Notes: generated by a model from the sequence alone, not told the origin. Numbered from the stretch's first letter, positions 1 to 10,477 are shown. The stretch: 64,000 nucleotides of DNA from Moritella sp. F3 (GCF_015082335.1 NZ_BLRL01000007.1:131333-195332), one strand, 5' to 3'. A program made the numbers and translations.

Positions 1-2
1 AT

Positions 3-78
3 TGGAGCGGTACAAGAGGCTCGAACTCTTGACCTCAACCTTGGCAAGGTTGCGCTCTACCAACTGAGCTAGTACCGC
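3..78 (-). tRNA. glyV: tRNA-Gly (anticodon GCC)
   Basis: On the minus strand a full 76-nt cloverleaf reads from GCGGTACT to the encoded CCA end. The D-arm AGCTCAGTTGGTAGAGC, the anticodon arm around TTGCCAA (anticodon GCC) and the T-arm GTTCGAGCC are all visible, and the acceptor stem GCGGTAC/GTACCGC pairs perfectly. In E. coli, tRNA-Gly(GCC) genes also lie directly beside orn, so the context agrees. Further copies may lie just outside the window. Confidence 0.97.
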
Positions 79-217
79 ATATCATCTTAGGTGCCGAATT
101 ATATAGAACCGACTGGTTTTTGCAAGCATAGAGCTAGGCTTTATTATAAATAAGCCTTATATTGCTGAATGTTTGGACTATAAGGTTGTAAAATTATCCA
201 ACCAGTCGTTTGACTGC

Positions 218-784
218 TTAAATTTTAAACATATGTTGGCGATAATGCTGTAATTCACCAATTGATTCGCGAATATCATCCAGTGCTAAATGCAAACCTT
301 GTTTATGAAAACTTGATACCACCTCAGGGCACCAACGGCGACCTAATTCTTTAATCGTGCTCACATCAACATTACGGTAATGGAAATAATCATTCAATTC
401 CGTCATATATTTAACTAAGAAACGACGATCTTGACCAATACTGTTACCACACAATGGTGATTTACCAGCCGGCACCCACTTATCTAAGAATGCTAATGTT
501 TGCGCAACAGCCTCTTCTTCAGTGACATTACTCGCTAATACACGCCTAACCAGTCCTGAATTAGTATGATGAGTTGTACACCACTCATCCATCTTATCCA
601 ATTCGGTTTTATCTTGGTGAATAGCTAATACAGGTCCTTCTGCAAGAATGTTCAATTCACTATCAGTGACGATAGTAGCAATTTCAATGATCAAGCATTT
701 TTCTGGATCAAGACCTGTCATTTCTAGGTCAATCCAAACTAAATTATTTTCATTAAACTGCGCAGCGTTGTCGGCAAGTTGCAT
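218..784 (-). CDS. orn: Oligoribonuclease
   Basis: This 188-residue protein is oligoribonuclease, the essential 3'-to-5' exonuclease that degrades 2-5 nt RNA fragments (and pGpG) to mononucleotides in the cytoplasm. The DEDDh core is visible: Asp19 and Glu21 in WIDLEMTG, the [10 protein letters not shown] block with the second Asp, and the C-terminal LALDDIRES with its Asp. The length is close to the usual ~181 residues; the N-terminus is a few residues longer than E. coli Orn. It is divergent from rsgA and adjacent to tRNA-Gly, the order seen in E. coli. Confidence 0.96.
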   Translation of the reverse strand: MQLADNAAQFNENNLVWIDLEMTGLDPEKCLIIEIATIVTDSELNILAEGPVLAIHQDKTELDKMDEWCTTHHTNSGLVRRVLASNVTEEEAVAQTLAFLDKWVPAGKSPLCGNSIGQDRRFLVKYMTELNDYFHYRNVDVSTIKELGRRWCPEVVSSFHKQGLHLALDDIRESIGELQHYRQHMFKI

Positions 785-913
785 AGAGGGGATCCTAATA
801 GTTGTCGTTTAATCGTATGTTTAAGGTTATTATACCCAATCGACCTCGAAATGCGATGTACAGCAACAGCTGTACTACAATACGCTTGTTACAAATCAGG
901 AATTAAATTACCC

Positions 914-1954
914 GTGGCTAAAAAGAAACATTTAACCCAAGGTCAAATACGTCGTGTACGTAGCAACCAGACTAAGCGTCTAGAAAAGCAAGATACTAAA
1001 GAATGGGATGACGCACTTCTCGGTAAAAAACAAGAAGGTGTGATCATTAGCCGTTTTGGTCAACATGCTGATGTAGAAGATGAGAATGGTGTAATTCACC
1101 GCTGTAATCTACGTCGTTCTATTGCAAGCTTAGTCACTGGCGACCGTGTAGTTTGGCGCTTAGGTAATGAACAGCTACAAGGCATTTCAGGTATTATCGA
1201 AGCGGTACATGAACGCAGAACGGTATTAACCCGTCCTGATTTCTACGATGGTATTAAACCTATTGCTGCAAATATCGATCAAATAGTGATCGTATCTTCT
1301 GTGGTGCCTGAATTCTCAACTAATATTATCGACCGTTATATCGTCGCTGCCGAAGATGTAAAAATTCGTCCAGTGATCTTATTAAACAAAATTGATTTAT
1401 TGAGCCAAGATGAATTGTTTACCATAAACCGACAATTACAAACTTACCGTGATATCGGCTATGAAGTATGGCAAGTATCTTCTCTCGAAGGTAAGGGCTT
1501 ATCTGAGTTACAACATCTATTAAAAGATAATACCACTATCTTTGTTGGTCAATCAGGCGTGGGGAAATCATCACTGGTTAATGCATTAATGCCTGAACTC
1601 GATGTTGATGTAGGCGATGTATCAGAAAAGTCTGGTCTTGGTACGCACACTACAACGACAGCACGTTTATATCACTTCCCATCAGGTGGTGATTTGATTG
1701 ATTCACCTGGGGTACGTGAATTTTCACTTTGGCACATGAAACCAGAAGAGATCGCGAACGGCTTTATTGAATTCCGTGATTTCTTAGGTGAATGTCGTTT
1801 CCGTGATTGTAAACATAAGAACGATCCAGGTTGTGCACTCCAAGATGCGATAAAACAAGGTAAGATCAAAAAAGTACGCTTTGATAACTACCTACGCATC
1901 TTAGAAACTATGCTAGATAACCGCCCGACTCGTCATGTGCCAGTACGTAAATAA
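914..1954 (+). CDS. rsgA: Small ribosomal subunit biogenesis GTPase RsgA
   Basis: RsgA is a circularly permuted GTPase that promotes late maturation of the 30S subunit. With the start at GTG 914 the protein has 346 residues: an N-terminal OB-fold, then G4 NKID at about 158-161, G1 GQSGVGKSS at about 212-220, G3 DSPG near 263, and a zinc-binding knuckle formed by Cys294, Cys299, His301 and Cys307. The open frame continues upstream to ATG 779, but those 45 residues have no counterpart in the family and would overlap the orn start. AGGA at 898-901 is a possible, rather distant, ribosome binding site for GTG 914. Divergent from orn; psd follows. Confidence 0.93.
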   Translation: MAKKKHLTQGQIRRVRSNQTKRLEKQDTKEWDDALLGKKQEGVIISRFGQHADVEDENGVIHRCNLRRSIASLVTGDRVVWRLGNEQLQGISGIIEAVHERRTVLTRPDFYDGIKPIAANIDQIVIVSSVVPEFSTNIIDRYIVAAEDVKIRPVILLNKIDLLSQDELFTINRQLQTYRDIGYEVWQVSSLEGKGLSELQHLLKDNTTIFVGQSGVGKSSLVNALMPELDVDVGDVSEKSGLGTHTTTTARLYHFPSGGDLIDSPGVREFSLWHMKPEEIANGFIEFRDFLGECRFRDCKHKNDPGCALQDAIKQGKIKKVRFDNYLRILETMLDNRPTRHVPVRK

Positions 1955-1991
1955 CTGATTTATATAAATGTCATATGACAATCATATCGCA

Positions 1992-2023
1992 GTTACCTTG
2001 CTATTATAAAAGAGCAAGGTAAC
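1992..2023. terminator. Hairpin downstream of rsgA
   Basis: An 11-bp perfect inverted repeat, GTTACCTTGCT and AGCAAGGTAAC with a 10-nt loop, lies between rsgA and psd. No clear T-tract follows, so it may be a Rho-assisted terminator or an RNA-stabilising stem. Confidence 0.45.
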
Positions 2024-2133
2024 GATTAACTGATTAAAATCATCACGCTAATTCTGACAACAATAGTCAAAGTTGTTACAATAGCGTTAATTCTATTTAA
2101 TTATCACTATTCAACTATTTAAGAGGCTCTCAG

Positions 2134-2994
2134 GTGCTAGACAAGCTTAAAGTTATTGCCCAATATTGCTTTCCTCAACACGGTTTATCTCGTCTTATTG
2201 GTTTATTTGCTGCCGGCGCGCATGGCAAAGTAACCACTAATGTGATCACGTGGTTTATCAAGCGTTACAATGTCAACATGGATGAAGCAAAGCATTCAGA
2301 TCCTGCACACTTCCAAACATTTAACGACTTCTTTACCCGTGAATTAAAAGAAGGCGTGCGCCCAATCAATGCTGACGACAACATGTTATGCCAACCAGTA
2401 GATGGTGCAGTTAGCCAAGCAGGTCCTATTACGCAAGGTCGTATTGTGCAAGCTAAAGGTCATGACTATAGTGTTTGCGAATTATTAGGTGGCGATCGTC
2501 AACTAGCGAACAAATTTGAAGACGGTGACTTCGCGACGGTTTATCTGTCGCCACGTGATTACCACCGTATTCACATGCCAATTACTGGTACGTTAAAAGA
2601 AATGATTTTTGCACCTGGTGATCTGTTTTCAGTTAATCCACTAACGGCGCAAAATGTACCAAATCTATTTGCGCGTAACGAACGTGCTATCGCTATCTTT
2701 GATACTGAAGTTGGCCCGTTTGCAATGGTATTAGTTGGTGCCACAATCGTTGCTTCAATTGAGACAATCTGGCACGGCACAGTGGCACCGTCGAAGAATA
2801 AAGAGATCGTACGCTGGACGTATGAAAACCAAGCGCCAATCGTTATCGAAAAAGGCGCAGAAATGGGTCGCTTTAAACTTGGTTCGACTATTGTTGCCGT
2901 GTTTGCTAAAGACGCGATTGAATTTGTTGATGAACTACAGCCAACAACGCCAACGATAATGGGTGAAGCATTCGCTCGTATCAAAGCTAAATAA
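2134..2994 (+). CDS. psd: Phosphatidylserine decarboxylase proenzyme
   Basis: This inner-membrane-associated enzyme decarboxylates phosphatidylserine to phosphatidylethanolamine. The 286-residue proenzyme carries the self-cleavage motif LGST, with cleavage expected between Gly250 and Ser251; Ser251 becomes the pyruvoyl group of the alpha chain. Asp90 (in PVDGAV) and His147 (in YHRIHMP) match the Asp and His of the known maturation triad. It starts at GTG 2134, with AAGAGG at 2121-2126 as ribosome binding site. It is somewhat shorter than E. coli Psd (322 residues). The order rsgA-psd-mscM matches E. coli except for the inserted DMT permease. Confidence 0.96.
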   Translation: MLDKLKVIAQYCFPQHGLSRLIGLFAAGAHGKVTTNVITWFIKRYNVNMDEAKHSDPAHFQTFNDFFTRELKEGVRPINADDNMLCQPVDGAVSQAGPITQGRIVQAKGHDYSVCELLGGDRQLANKFEDGDFATVYLSPRDYHRIHMPITGTLKEMIFAPGDLFSVNPLTAQNVPNLFARNERAIAIFDTEVGPFAMVLVGATIVASIETIWHGTVAPSKNKEIVRWTYENQAPIVIEKGAEMGRFKLGSTIVAVFAKDAIEFVDELQPTTPTIMGEAFARIKAK

Positions 2995-3013
2995 GCAAGT
3001 CTATTAGCTCGAT

Positions 3014-3045
3014 TAACCCGTTATACAGCATGCTATAACGGGTTA
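3014..3045. terminator. Hairpin downstream of psd
   Basis: A 12-bp perfect stem TAACCCGTTATA/TATAACGGGTTA with an 8-nt loop lies 20 bases after the psd stop. The following sequence is not T-rich, so termination strength is uncertain. Confidence 0.5.
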
Positions 3046-3184
3046 GATTACTGCTCCCACTGACATTCGATAATTAGCACTCAGCACTAAATGCCTCTAT
3101 AACCAAAACACCAATATCGACAATAAAACCATTACTCATAATGCCAATTGATCTGGCTACCAATTGCAAGGATGTAAGCAATTC

Positions 3185-4042
3185 ATGGAACAACGTAAAC
3201 AAGGCCTTTGGGCACTTCATTCTGCAACACTGTTACTTGGTGGCACCACCTTATTTTCCAAGCTCATATCATTAAGCGCCCTTGATATCACAATTATCCG
3301 TTGTGTTATTGCGGCGACAGTTCTGTGTTTATTACTAAAAGTAACCAAACAGCGATTGCGATTAAATACCTTCGCTGACTATGGGTGGGCGCTATTATTA
3401 GCGGCATTAGTAGGTGCGCATTGGGTAACCTTCTTTCTCGGCATGCAATTGTCAACGATTGCGATAGGTCTAATCGCTTTCTATACTTATCCTGTGATGA
3501 CGGTGTTTTTAGAACCCCTGTTTAATAAAGAAAAAATTCAATCTCAGGATATTATTTCGGCATGTGTGGTATTAATCGGCATTAGTTTATTAGTACCAGA
3601 ACTGTCATTAGAGAATGAAGTTACGTTAGGGATTATCAGCGGTATTAGCTCTGCATTTCTGTTTACTTTAAGGAATATCCTCTACAAACGTAAGCTCTCA
3701 CATTACAGTGGTCCCCACACAATGTTTTATCAAACATTATTAACCGCGTGTATGCTTTCACCTTTTTTGGGTGTAGAATTAGCGGCTATAAATAATGACA
3801 ATTGGACGTTATTAGTTGTGTTAGGAATTTGCTTTACCGCAATGCCACACACATTACTAGTAACAGCATTACGTTACCTAAAAGCTAAAACAGTGGGTCT
3901 TATCTCCTGTTTACAGCCACTTTACGGTACTTTGCTCGCGATCCCTTTTTTAGCTGAAATACCCAATACTGCTACCATCACCGGTGGTGTACTCGTGGTG
4001 TCAGCCGCCCTTTTTGAAACATGGAATGCAGGAAAGAAATAG
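3185..4042 (+). CDS. EamA/DMT-family permease
   Basis: A 285-residue integral membrane protein of the drug/metabolite transporter superfamily. It has about ten hydrophobic segments in two EamA repeats, and the characteristic start of each repeat is visible (LHSATLLLGGTTLFSKL, and IISGISSAFLFTLRNILY in the second half). The substrate cannot be read from sequence. The frame opens earlier at TTG 3164, but ATG 3185 with AAGGA at 3168-3172 is the more usual start. It sits between psd and mscM, a pair that is adjacent in E. coli, so it looks like an insertion into that block. Confidence 0.85.
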   Translation: MEQRKQGLWALHSATLLLGGTTLFSKLISLSALDITIIRCVIAATVLCLLLKVTKQRLRLNTFADYGWALLLAALVGAHWVTFFLGMQLSTIAIGLIAFYTYPVMTVFLEPLFNKEKIQSQDIISACVVLIGISLLVPELSLENEVTLGIISGISSAFLFTLRNILYKRKLSHYSGPHTMFYQTLLTACMLSPFLGVELAAINNDNWTLLVVLGICFTAMPHTLLVTALRYLKAKTVGLISCLQPLYGTLLAIPFLAEIPNTATITGGVLVVSAALFETWNAGKK

Positions 4043-4113
4043 GTCCAAGTAACGCGATTTGACTACGGATAGCTTTAAATCAACCGCGTTATCAATGGTA
4101 CTTATGAAATATT

Positions 4114-7100
4114 ATGATGACTAAAAATTATGTAGTGTTACTTATTCTATTTTCATTATTTATTACACCTGTGCAAGCACAACTGAGTTATGGTGAAGCG
4201 CAGCTTGATAACACGATCTCTCAGCTGCAAGAGCTCGAACTTACGCCGTCGGTTAAATTACAGATCAAGCACTATGAGCAAGCCTTAAAGGATCTGAGCG
4301 AAGATACTAAGGCACGTCAAACGGCAAACCGCTATCAAAAAATAATTGATGATTTTCCCGCCACCTCCCAAGCTTTAAGAACGGCCATATCAGATTATCA
4401 GCCAACTATTTTCCCCGATGCAAGTGACTGGCCATTAAATAAAATTGAACGCGAGATTGGTCGAAGAAATTCGAATCAAACAGAATTAAAACAGCAGCAA
4501 CAGGCGCGTAGCAGCGAACTCACTACGATAGGTATTAGGATCAGCTCGTTTCAGACTGATATCGAACGCTTACGTACTAAATTGGCCAGCGCCCAAAAAG
4601 AACATGATAAATTAGTCGGAAACAGTGACTCGAACTTAAACGATGAGCAGGAATCATTGCGTATCGGCCTGCAAATCAAGCAATCGTCACTATCGACCCA
4701 GATCCACATGTTAGAACTGGAACAACTCAGTGCCAGTAACCGCAGTGAATTAGCGCAACTAAATCGACGCTTAGGGCTGCTAAAACAAAAAGACATTAGC
4801 CACTACTTAGCGACATTAACCGAACTGCGTAACATTATATTACGTAAAGAAACCGAAGACGCGATCGCACGCAGTAAACAGATCAATGACTCATCACTGA
4901 TTAGCTCACCGTTTTTACAACTGCAGCTGGAAATAAACCAAGAACTCTCGAACGAACTAGAAAGAGTTTCAGCTAAAAATGAAACGATTCAAACCAAACA
5001 ACAAGAGGTGTCGCAACAAGTCGACGCGCTCACGACCACTTTAATTAACTTTAATGAGCAAGTTGAATGGTTAAAAATCAGTTCTGCATTTGGAGAGAAC
5101 TTACGTGCTCAAGTCAGTAGTTTACCAGCAGAGCCACCGCTAGAAAAACTAGAAGAAGAGATCGTCGAAAGCCGCTTATCTCGTTTTCGCTATCAGAAAA
5201 TGCTCACGCAATTAGACAGTTTACCGTTAACAACAAAGCCACTAACAGCTGAAGAAGAGACCAGTTTGTTACGCTTTATTGAGTTACGTCGACTGTTACT
5301 TAGCAAATTGATTTCGAGCTTAGATAATCATATCTACGAACAAGCAAAATTAAAAGTCAGCTACAGCAAAATGAATAGCACCCTAGTGCAGATTAAACAG
5401 CAAGCTGATGAGCACTTGTTTTGGGTGCCAAATATCCCCTTACTCGGTACACAAAGTATTACTGAACTCTTTTCAAGTATGCTTTGGCTTACGTCCATTG
5501 AGAACAGTATTACTATCCCCCAAGCTTTGTTTTCTTCACCATTAACAGCGTTGAGCTTGGCGACATTACTCATTTTAGGTTTGTTCTATTTAGGCACCCC
5601 GCTGAACAAGTATTTTACCAAGCATATTGCCGATACGTCTCCAAAAGTAGGCAAAGTAACCCAGGACAAGTTCGTTTATACTCTGCGTAATCTTGCCTTT
5701 TCAGCCGCCGACGCACTCATTTTACCACTCTCACTCTTTATCATTACCAAGTTATTAATAAATGCATGGCAGTATCCCTTTGCCGTTAATATGGGGCATG
5801 CAATACAAGATTCACTCTTTTTATTAGTCATCTATTTATTCATGCGTAACCTGACTCGCCATAAAGGCTTACTGCAGATCCACTTGAAAATAGATAAGGC
5901 CCGCATTGCTAAAATTTGGGGCTACTACCAAGTGCTGTTCTTCATCTCTTGGCCTTCTTACATCATCCAAGTACTTTGCTACCGATATCCTGAACAAGCA
6001 TATGATGGTTCACTCGGCCGCCTTGCGTTCATCATAACTTGTGGTGCCTTGGTACAATTTTATTACCGTTTGTACCGTGAAAAATTACCTCTGACCTACA
6101 AGCAAAAGAATAATGGTAAACCACATATTGTCCATCACACCATCTGGACCATATTTATCATGGCGCCAATTGCCTCTGCGATCATGGCTATCATGGGTTA
6201 CTTATATACTGCACAAGTATTGCTAAAACAAATGGAGTCCTCGCTATTAATGGGGCTGTTATTTTTATTAACGTATTACTTAATTCGTCGTGGTATGCAT
6301 TTGCAAAAACGCCGTTTAGCGTTTGAACGAGCGAAAGCAAAACGTATTGATATTATTGCGCAGCGTGTTAAAGAAGTTGAAAAAGGTGGACAGAATAGCA
6401 GTCAAGAAAGTCACTTTGACATTGAAGAACCAGAGATCGATTTAGATCAAATCAGTGCCCAATCACTGGGGTTATTACGCACCTTGTTAACGCTGTTATT
6501 TGTCGCGTTAAACGCCCTATTTTGGTCTGAGATTCAAAGCGCCTTTATCTTTTTAGACACGGTGACATTATGGGATGCGTCTAATACCTCAAATGGGATT
6601 GAATATGTTGATCCCATCACCTTAAAAAGTTGTCTATTAGCACTGATTATTTTTGTACTTACCTTGGTACTCATACGTAATTTATCAGGTGCACTGGAAC
6701 TGTTAATTTTACAGCATTTAGATCTCTCTCCGGGTACCGGTTTTGCGATCACGACCTTAGCCAAATACATGACTATCTCGATTGGTTTTGTGGTTGGTTT
6801 TAACTTCTTAGGGGTTGATTGGGCGAAAACCCAATGGTTAGTCGCCGCGTTAACCGTCGGTTTAGGTTTTGGTCTACAAGAGATTTTTGCCAACTTCGTT
6901 TCCGGTTTAATCATCTTATTTGAAAAACCGATCCGTATTGGTGATACCGTGACAATCCGTGATTTAACGGGCAGCATCAGTAAAATTCAAACCCGAGCGA
7001 CGACGATTGTCGATTGGGATAGAAAAGAAATCATTGTGCCGAATAAAGCCTTTATTACCGAGCAATTTATTAACTGGTCATTATCTGATTCTATTACGCG

Positions 7101-7446
7101 CGTGATCATTAATATTGGCGTGGAATTTAATTCTGATATTGAGTTAGTCACCAAACTGCTATTAGAAAGTGCCGAAGAGAATAGCTTAAGCTTAGATAAC
7201 CCTAGTCCGGAAGTATTCTTTATTGAATTTGCTCAACATGCACTACGCTTTGAAGTACGTTGTTATGTATCAGAAATGGGCCATCGTTTAACCATGACTC
7301 ATGAATTGAATACGCGCATCACCCATGTCTTTAAAGAACACAATATTCGCATTGCATTACCGCAATTAGATTTGCGCGTAAAAGATGGTTTTAAAGTCAG
7401 TGACAGTAGCCATATCATGAGTATGAAGAAAGGCAGCTTACGATAA
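4114..7446 (+). CDS. mscM: Large MscS-family mechanosensitive channel (MscM/YjeP type)
   Basis: A 1110-residue MscK/MscM-type channel that releases solutes on hypo-osmotic shock. It begins with a signal peptide ending near VQA. A long periplasmic, Gln/Glu-rich, coiled-coil-forming region follows to about residue 470. Many membrane segments come next, and then the MscS pore domain near residues 910-960 (the pore-lining helix region LVAALTVGLGFGLQEIF, followed by ANFVSGLIILFEKPIRIGD). The C-terminal beta and alpha/beta domain closes the protein. Either ATG 4114 or the adjacent ATG 4117 could start it. A second, small MscS channel is encoded at 61.6 kb. Position next to psd and near epmA is as in E. 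coli. Confidence 0.93.
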   Translation: MMTKNYVVLLILFSLFITPVQAQLSYGEAQLDNTISQLQELELTPSVKLQIKHYEQALKDLSEDTKARQTANRYQKIIDDFPATSQALRTAISDYQPTIFPDASDWPLNKIEREIGRRNSNQTELKQQQQARSSELTTIGIRISSFQTDIERLRTKLASAQKEHDKLVGNSDSNLNDEQESLRIGLQIKQSSLSTQIHMLELEQLSASNRSELAQLNRRLGLLKQKDISHYLATLTELRNIILRKETEDAIARSKQINDSSLISSPFLQLQLEINQELSNELERVSAKNETIQTKQQEVSQQVDALTTTLINFNEQVEWLKISSAFGENLRAQVSSLPAEPPLEKLEEEIVESRLSRFRYQKMLTQLDSLPLTTKPLTAEEETSLLRFIELRRLLLSKLISSLDNHIYEQAKLKVSYSKMNSTLVQIKQQADEHLFWVPNIPLLGTQSITELFSSMLWLTSIENSITIPQALFSSPLTALSLATLLILGLFYLGTPLNKYFTKHIADTSPKVGKVTQDKFVYTLRNLAFSAADALILPLSLFIITKLLINAWQYPFAVNMGHAIQDSLFLLVIYLFMRNLTRHKGLLQIHLKIDKARIAKIWGYYQVLFFISWPSYIIQVLCYRYPEQAYDGSLGRLAFIITCGALVQFYYRLYREKLPLTYKQKNNGKPHIVHHTIWTIFIMAPIASAIMAIMGYLYTAQVLLKQMESSLLMGLLFLLTYYLIRRGMHLQKRRLAFERAKAKRIDIIAQRVKEVEKGGQNSSQESHFDIEEPEIDLDQISAQSLGLLRTLLTLLFVALNALFWSEIQSAFIFLDTVTLWDASNTSNGIEYVDPITLKSCLLALIIFVLTLVLIRNLSGALELLILQHLDLSPGTGFAITTLAKYMTISIGFVVGFNFLGVDWAKTQWLVAALTVGLGFGLQEIFANFVSGLIILFEKPIRIGDTVTIRDLTGSISKIQTRATTIVDWDRKEIIVPNKAFITEQFINWSLSDSITRVIINIGVEFNSDIELVTKLLLESAEENSLSLDNPSPEVFFIEFAQHALRFEVRCYVSEMGHRLTMTHELNTRITHVFKEHNIRIALPQLDLRVKDGFKVSDSSHIMSMKKGSLR

Positions 7447-7483
7447 ACAGCTCTTGAGCTAGCACTCGCAATTCGACTTAAAA

Positions 7484-7507
7484 TAGAAATAGAAATAGAA
7501 ATAGAAA
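7484..7507. repeat. Four tandem TAGAAA hexamers
   Basis: TAGAAA is repeated four times without interruption between the mscM stop and the terminator hairpin, partly overlapping the base of that hairpin. Read on the minus strand the repeat is a pyrimidine-rich tail after the hairpin. Confidence 0.9.
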
Positions 7508-7561
7508 GGATGAGTAAATACGATTTAGCGTCAATCGCTAACGTACTCATCCTTTCTTTTT
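7505..7561. terminator. Bidirectional terminator between mscM and epmA
   Basis: The outer stem AAAGGATGAGTA (7505-7516) pairs with TACTCATCCTTT (7544-7555), and an inner stem TTAGCG/CGCTAA (7525-7530, 7536-7541) lies within. A T-rich tail follows on the plus strand and a T-rich tail on the minus strand, suiting the convergent genes mscM and epmA. Confidence 0.85.
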
Positions 7562-7570
7562 TAACCCCTC

Positions 7571-8545
7571 TTAAGCCCTAGGGGTAGGAAAGGCAATAAC
7601 CTCATCAAGGCTATTTGCGCCCATCGTTAACATCACTAGTCGATCGATACCTAGCGCCACGCCGGCACAATCAGGAAAACCAGCTGTAAGCGCATCAATC
7701 AGATGATAGTCGATAGGTTGTTCGGGTAAATCCATCGTCTTACGCTTAGTATTATCGGCTTTAAAGCGTCTTAACTGCTCTTTAGCATCAGCGAGTTCAT
7801 GAAAGCCATTCGCTAATTCAATCCCTTTAAAATACACCTCAAAGCGCTCTGCGACGCGTGTATCTTGCGGGCTAATGCGCGCCAATGCCGCTTGCGATGC
7901 AGGGAAATCATAAATAAAGCACGGTACGTCTTGGCCTACTTGACTCTCGACACCAACGTAAAATAATAATTGTAAAATAGTATCGCGATCAGGTTCATTC
8001 TCTAATACGTCATAAACCCCGTACGGTTTTGCCGCTTGACGTAATTCATCCATCGTCGCGGTTAACGGATCCAGCTGTAAAAATTGCTTAAACGCATTTT
8101 GATAAGTGAAACGCTGCTCTTTACCTGTACTTAATACCAAAGTCAGTAACTCTGACATTTCATCCATCAATTGAAAATGGTCAAAACCAATACGATACCA
8201 TTCCAGCATAGTGAATTCAGGATTATGGTGGCGGCCAGCTTCTTCATTACGGAATGATTTACTCATCTGGTAAATACAGCCACTGCCTGCTGCTAGCAAT
8301 CTTTTCATGTGAAATTCAGGGGACGTCTGCAGATATAAGGACAGACCTTGGCTGTAACCGGGGCCAACAAATTCCGTGCTAAATGCATCTAAATGTACAT
8401 CGGTCACCGCAGCTTGACTCATCGCAGGCGTATCAACTTCTAGTACATCACGTGTCGCAAAGAACTGACGGATGCTATTTAATACCGATGCTCGCGCACG
8501 TAGCGCAGTAAAACTTGCACTCGGCTGCCAATTTAATTCACTCAT
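7571..8545 (-). CDS. epmA: EF-P--(R)-beta-lysine ligase EpmA
   Basis: EpmA (PoxA/GenX/YjeA) is a class II lysyl-tRNA synthetase paralogue lacking the anticodon-binding domain. It attaches (R)-beta-lysine to a conserved lysine of elongation factor P. Class II motif 2 is visible ([19 protein letters not shown]), as is motif 3 ([12 protein letters not shown]) near the C-terminus. The 324-residue protein starts at ATG 8545, preceded by GGAGTGG at the right distance; an upstream ATG at 8563 adds six residues without support. Its substrate EF-P and partner EpmB are encoded immediately alongside, so all three modification components are present in 3 kb. Confidence 0.96.
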   Translation of the reverse strand: MSELNWQPSASFTALRARASVLNSIRQFFATRDVLEVDTPAMSQAAVTDVHLDAFSTEFVGPGYSQGLSLYLQTSPEFHMKRLLAAGSGCIYQMSKSFRNEEAGRHHNPEFTMLEWYRIGFDHFQLMDEMSELLTLVLSTGKEQRFTYQNAFKQFLQLDPLTATMDELRQAAKPYGVYDVLENEPDRDTILQLLFYVGVESQVGQDVPCFIYDFPASQAALARISPQDTRVAERFEVYFKGIELANGFHELADAKEQLRRFKADNTKRKTMDLPEQPIDYHLIDALTAGFPDCAGVALGIDRLVMLTMGANSLDEVIAFPTPRA

Positions 8546-8690
8546 ATCCACTCCGGTTATCATAACCTAAAAAAGTAATGCTATTCATCATCTGCATAGC
8601 CCTAATTAAAGACCGCCGATTTACGTTGATTCATATTATCGGTATTACTTTTACGTCTTTAAATGGGCATTTTATGGTTTGCCAAAAACT

Positions 8691-8717
8691 AAAATGCCAG
8701 TCAAAGACTGGCATTTT
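8691..8717. terminator. Terminator downstream of efp
   Basis: A perfect 12-bp stem AAAATGCCAGTC/GACTGGCATTTT with an AAA loop lies between efp and epmA. The A/T ends of the stem give U-runs on both strands. On the minus strand it ends efp before epmA, so the two genes are probably separate transcripts. Confidence 0.85.
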
Positions 8718-8756
8718 ATTGTTCATAAACACTAATAGAGTTAGCGTATAATCAAC

Positions 8757-9323
8757 TTATTTAACACGACCAACATATTCGCCAGTACGTGTATCAACTT
8801 TAACTACTTCACCAATTTGGATGAATAGTGGTACGCGTACAACGGCACCAGTAGTCAATGTTGCAGGTTTACCACCTGTACCCTGTGTATCGCCTTTTAG
8901 GCCTGGATCTGTTTCTGTTACTTCCAATTCAACAAAGTTTGGTGGTGTAACAGCAATTGGGTTATCGTTCCACGTCGTAATTACGCAGATATCTTGTTCA
9001 ACTAACCATTTAGCCGTATCGCCAACTGCTTTTACGTCAGCTTCAACTTGCTCAAACGATTCATTGTTCATAAAATGGAAGTATTCGCCATCGTTATATA
9101 GATACGCTAATTCTACTTCCATTACGTCTGCTGCTTCAACAGTTTCACCAGACTTAAATGTTTTTTCTAGAATTTTACCAGAAACTAAACGACGAACTTT
9201 AACGCGATGAAATGCTTGGCCTTTACCTGGTTTTACATGATCATGTTCCATAATAGAGCAAGGCTCATTATCAAGCATGAATTTTAAACCGCCTTTAAAA
9301 TCACTGGTTTTGTATGTTGCCAT
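8757..9323 (-). CDS. efp: Elongation factor P
   Basis: EF-P binds between the P and E sites of stalled ribosomes and promotes peptide bond formation at consecutive prolines. The 188-residue protein has the three beta-barrel domains of the family. Lys34, in the loop [10 protein letters not shown], is the residue modified by EpmA/EpmB in E. coli. The C-terminal signature region around [15 protein letters not shown] is intact. It is divergent from epmB across a gap of 44 bp, so the two promoters must overlap. Confidence 0.97.
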   Translation of the reverse strand: MATYKTSDFKGGLKFMLDNEPCSIMEHDHVKPGKGQAFHRVKVRRLVSGKILEKTFKSGETVEAADVMEVELAYLYNDGEYFHFMNNESFEQVEADVKAVGDTAKWLVEQDICVITTWNDNPIAVTPPNFVELEVTETDPGLKGDTQGTGGKPATLTTGAVVRVPLFIQIGEVVKVDTRTGEYVGRVK

Positions 9324-9367
9324 GTTATCCTCATGAAAAAATAGATTTCAATAATTAGAGTTCAATA

Positions 9368-10381
9368 ATGCCGCAAATGATAACCCGAAATGGAGCAAAT
9401 ATGCAGGAAAATTGGAAAAAAGACTTAGCAAGTGCCATTTCAGATCCCAGAAAGCTACTTTTTATACTAGAACTTTCCGAGACAGCTTTCCAAGCAGATT
9501 TTGCGGCAAGGCAGTTATTCCCTATGCGCGTGCCACAATCGTTTGTGGATCGCATGGAAAAAGGTAACCCTAAAGACCCACTGTTTTTGCAAGTCATGCC
9601 CAAACAGCAAGAGTTCATCCAAAAAGCCGGATTCGTTAAAGATCCGCTTGATGAGCATGAATCTGTGGTACCTGGATTACTGCACAAATACACCAACCGG
9701 GTACTGTTTATTGTCCGTGGTGGTTGTGCGATCAACTGCCGTTATTGTTTCCGTCGTCACTTCCCTTATCAAGACAATAGTAATAACAAGCATGAATGGC
9801 AACAAGCGATTGACTATATTCGCTCTAAACCCGAGATCATTGAAGTTATTTTCAGTGGCGGTGATCCGCTCATGGCCAATGATGATCAACTCGGTTGGTT
9901 GGTTGAACAATTAGAACAGATCCCACACCTTAAGCGTTTGCGTATACATACGCGCTTACCCGTGGTGATGCCTAGCCGCGTAACAGATGAATTCGTGACT
10001 CTGTTAAAACAATCGAGTTTACGCTGTAGCGTGGTATTACACATCAACCACCCGAATGAGTTAGCCGCAGAACTACCCGTTGCATTAGCGAAACTCACCA
10101 GTGCTGGGATCAGCTTATATAATCAGGCGGTATTACTGGCTGACATTAATGATAATGCCGATGATTTAGTGGAATTACATGAGCGTCTGTTTGATAACCG
10201 TATTCAGCCTTATTACTTACATGTGTTAGATAAAGTCGAAGGAGCTAGTCACTTTGAAGTACCGGAAGCCAAAGCCGTCGCATTAATGAATGAACTACTA
10301 TTACGGTTACCAGGATTTTTAGTACCTAAATTAGTACGTGAGATTGGCGGTGAGAAAAGTAAAACGCCTATTTCTATTTAG
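9368..10381 (+). CDS. epmB: EF-P beta-lysine 2,3-aminomutase EpmB
   Basis: EpmB (YjeK) is a radical-SAM, PLP-dependent enzyme that converts (S)-lysine to (R)-beta-lysine for loading on EF-P. The iron-sulfur motif CxxxCxxC is Cys120, Cys124 and Cys127 (GGCAINCRYCFRRH), followed by the SAM-binding FSGGDPL block. The length of 337 residues fits EpmB rather than the longer, catabolic lysine 2,3-aminomutases of Gram-positive bacteria. It is divergent from efp, as in E. coli. Confidence 0.95.
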   Translation: MPQMITRNGANMQENWKKDLASAISDPRKLLFILELSETAFQADFAARQLFPMRVPQSFVDRMEKGNPKDPLFLQVMPKQQEFIQKAGFVKDPLDEHESVVPGLLHKYTNRVLFIVRGGCAINCRYCFRRHFPYQDNSNNKHEWQQAIDYIRSKPEIIEVIFSGGDPLMANDDQLGWLVEQLEQIPHLKRLRIHTRLPVVMPSRVTDEFVTLLKQSSLRCSVVLHINHPNELAAELPVALAKLTSAGISLYNQAVLLADINDNADDLVELHERLFDNRIQPYYLHVLDKVEGASHFEVPEAKAVALMNELLLRLPGFLVPKLVREIGGEKSKTPISI

Positions 10382-10416
10382 CATCCGCTAGCCATTCATA
10401 AAATTCATGCAAAAAA

Positions 10417-10442
10417 AAGGAATGACCGCAAAGTCATTCCTT
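10417..10442 (-). terminator. Terminator between epmB and ndh
   Basis: A 10-bp stem AAGGAATGAC/GTCATTCCTT is followed on the minus strand by eight T residues, a strong intrinsic terminator for ndh. In the plus direction the tail is weaker, so it may only partly terminate epmB. Confidence 0.85.
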
Positions 10443-10477
10443 CTAATCGTCTTATGTTTTATGACCTAAATAACAAT

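Noticed and set aside
779-913. N-terminal extension of rsgA beginning at ATG 779
   Set aside because: The 45 extra residues have no match in the RsgA family, would overlap the start of orn, and GTG 914 begins exactly where homologues begin.
2571-2984. 137-residue minus-strand ORF inside psd
   Set aside because: Shadow of psd in another frame; no ribosome binding site, no recognisable domain, and the psd frame is unambiguous.
6534-6977. 147-residue minus-strand ORF inside mscM
   Set aside because: It lies wholly within the conserved channel domain of mscM and reads as low-quality reverse translation of membrane helices.
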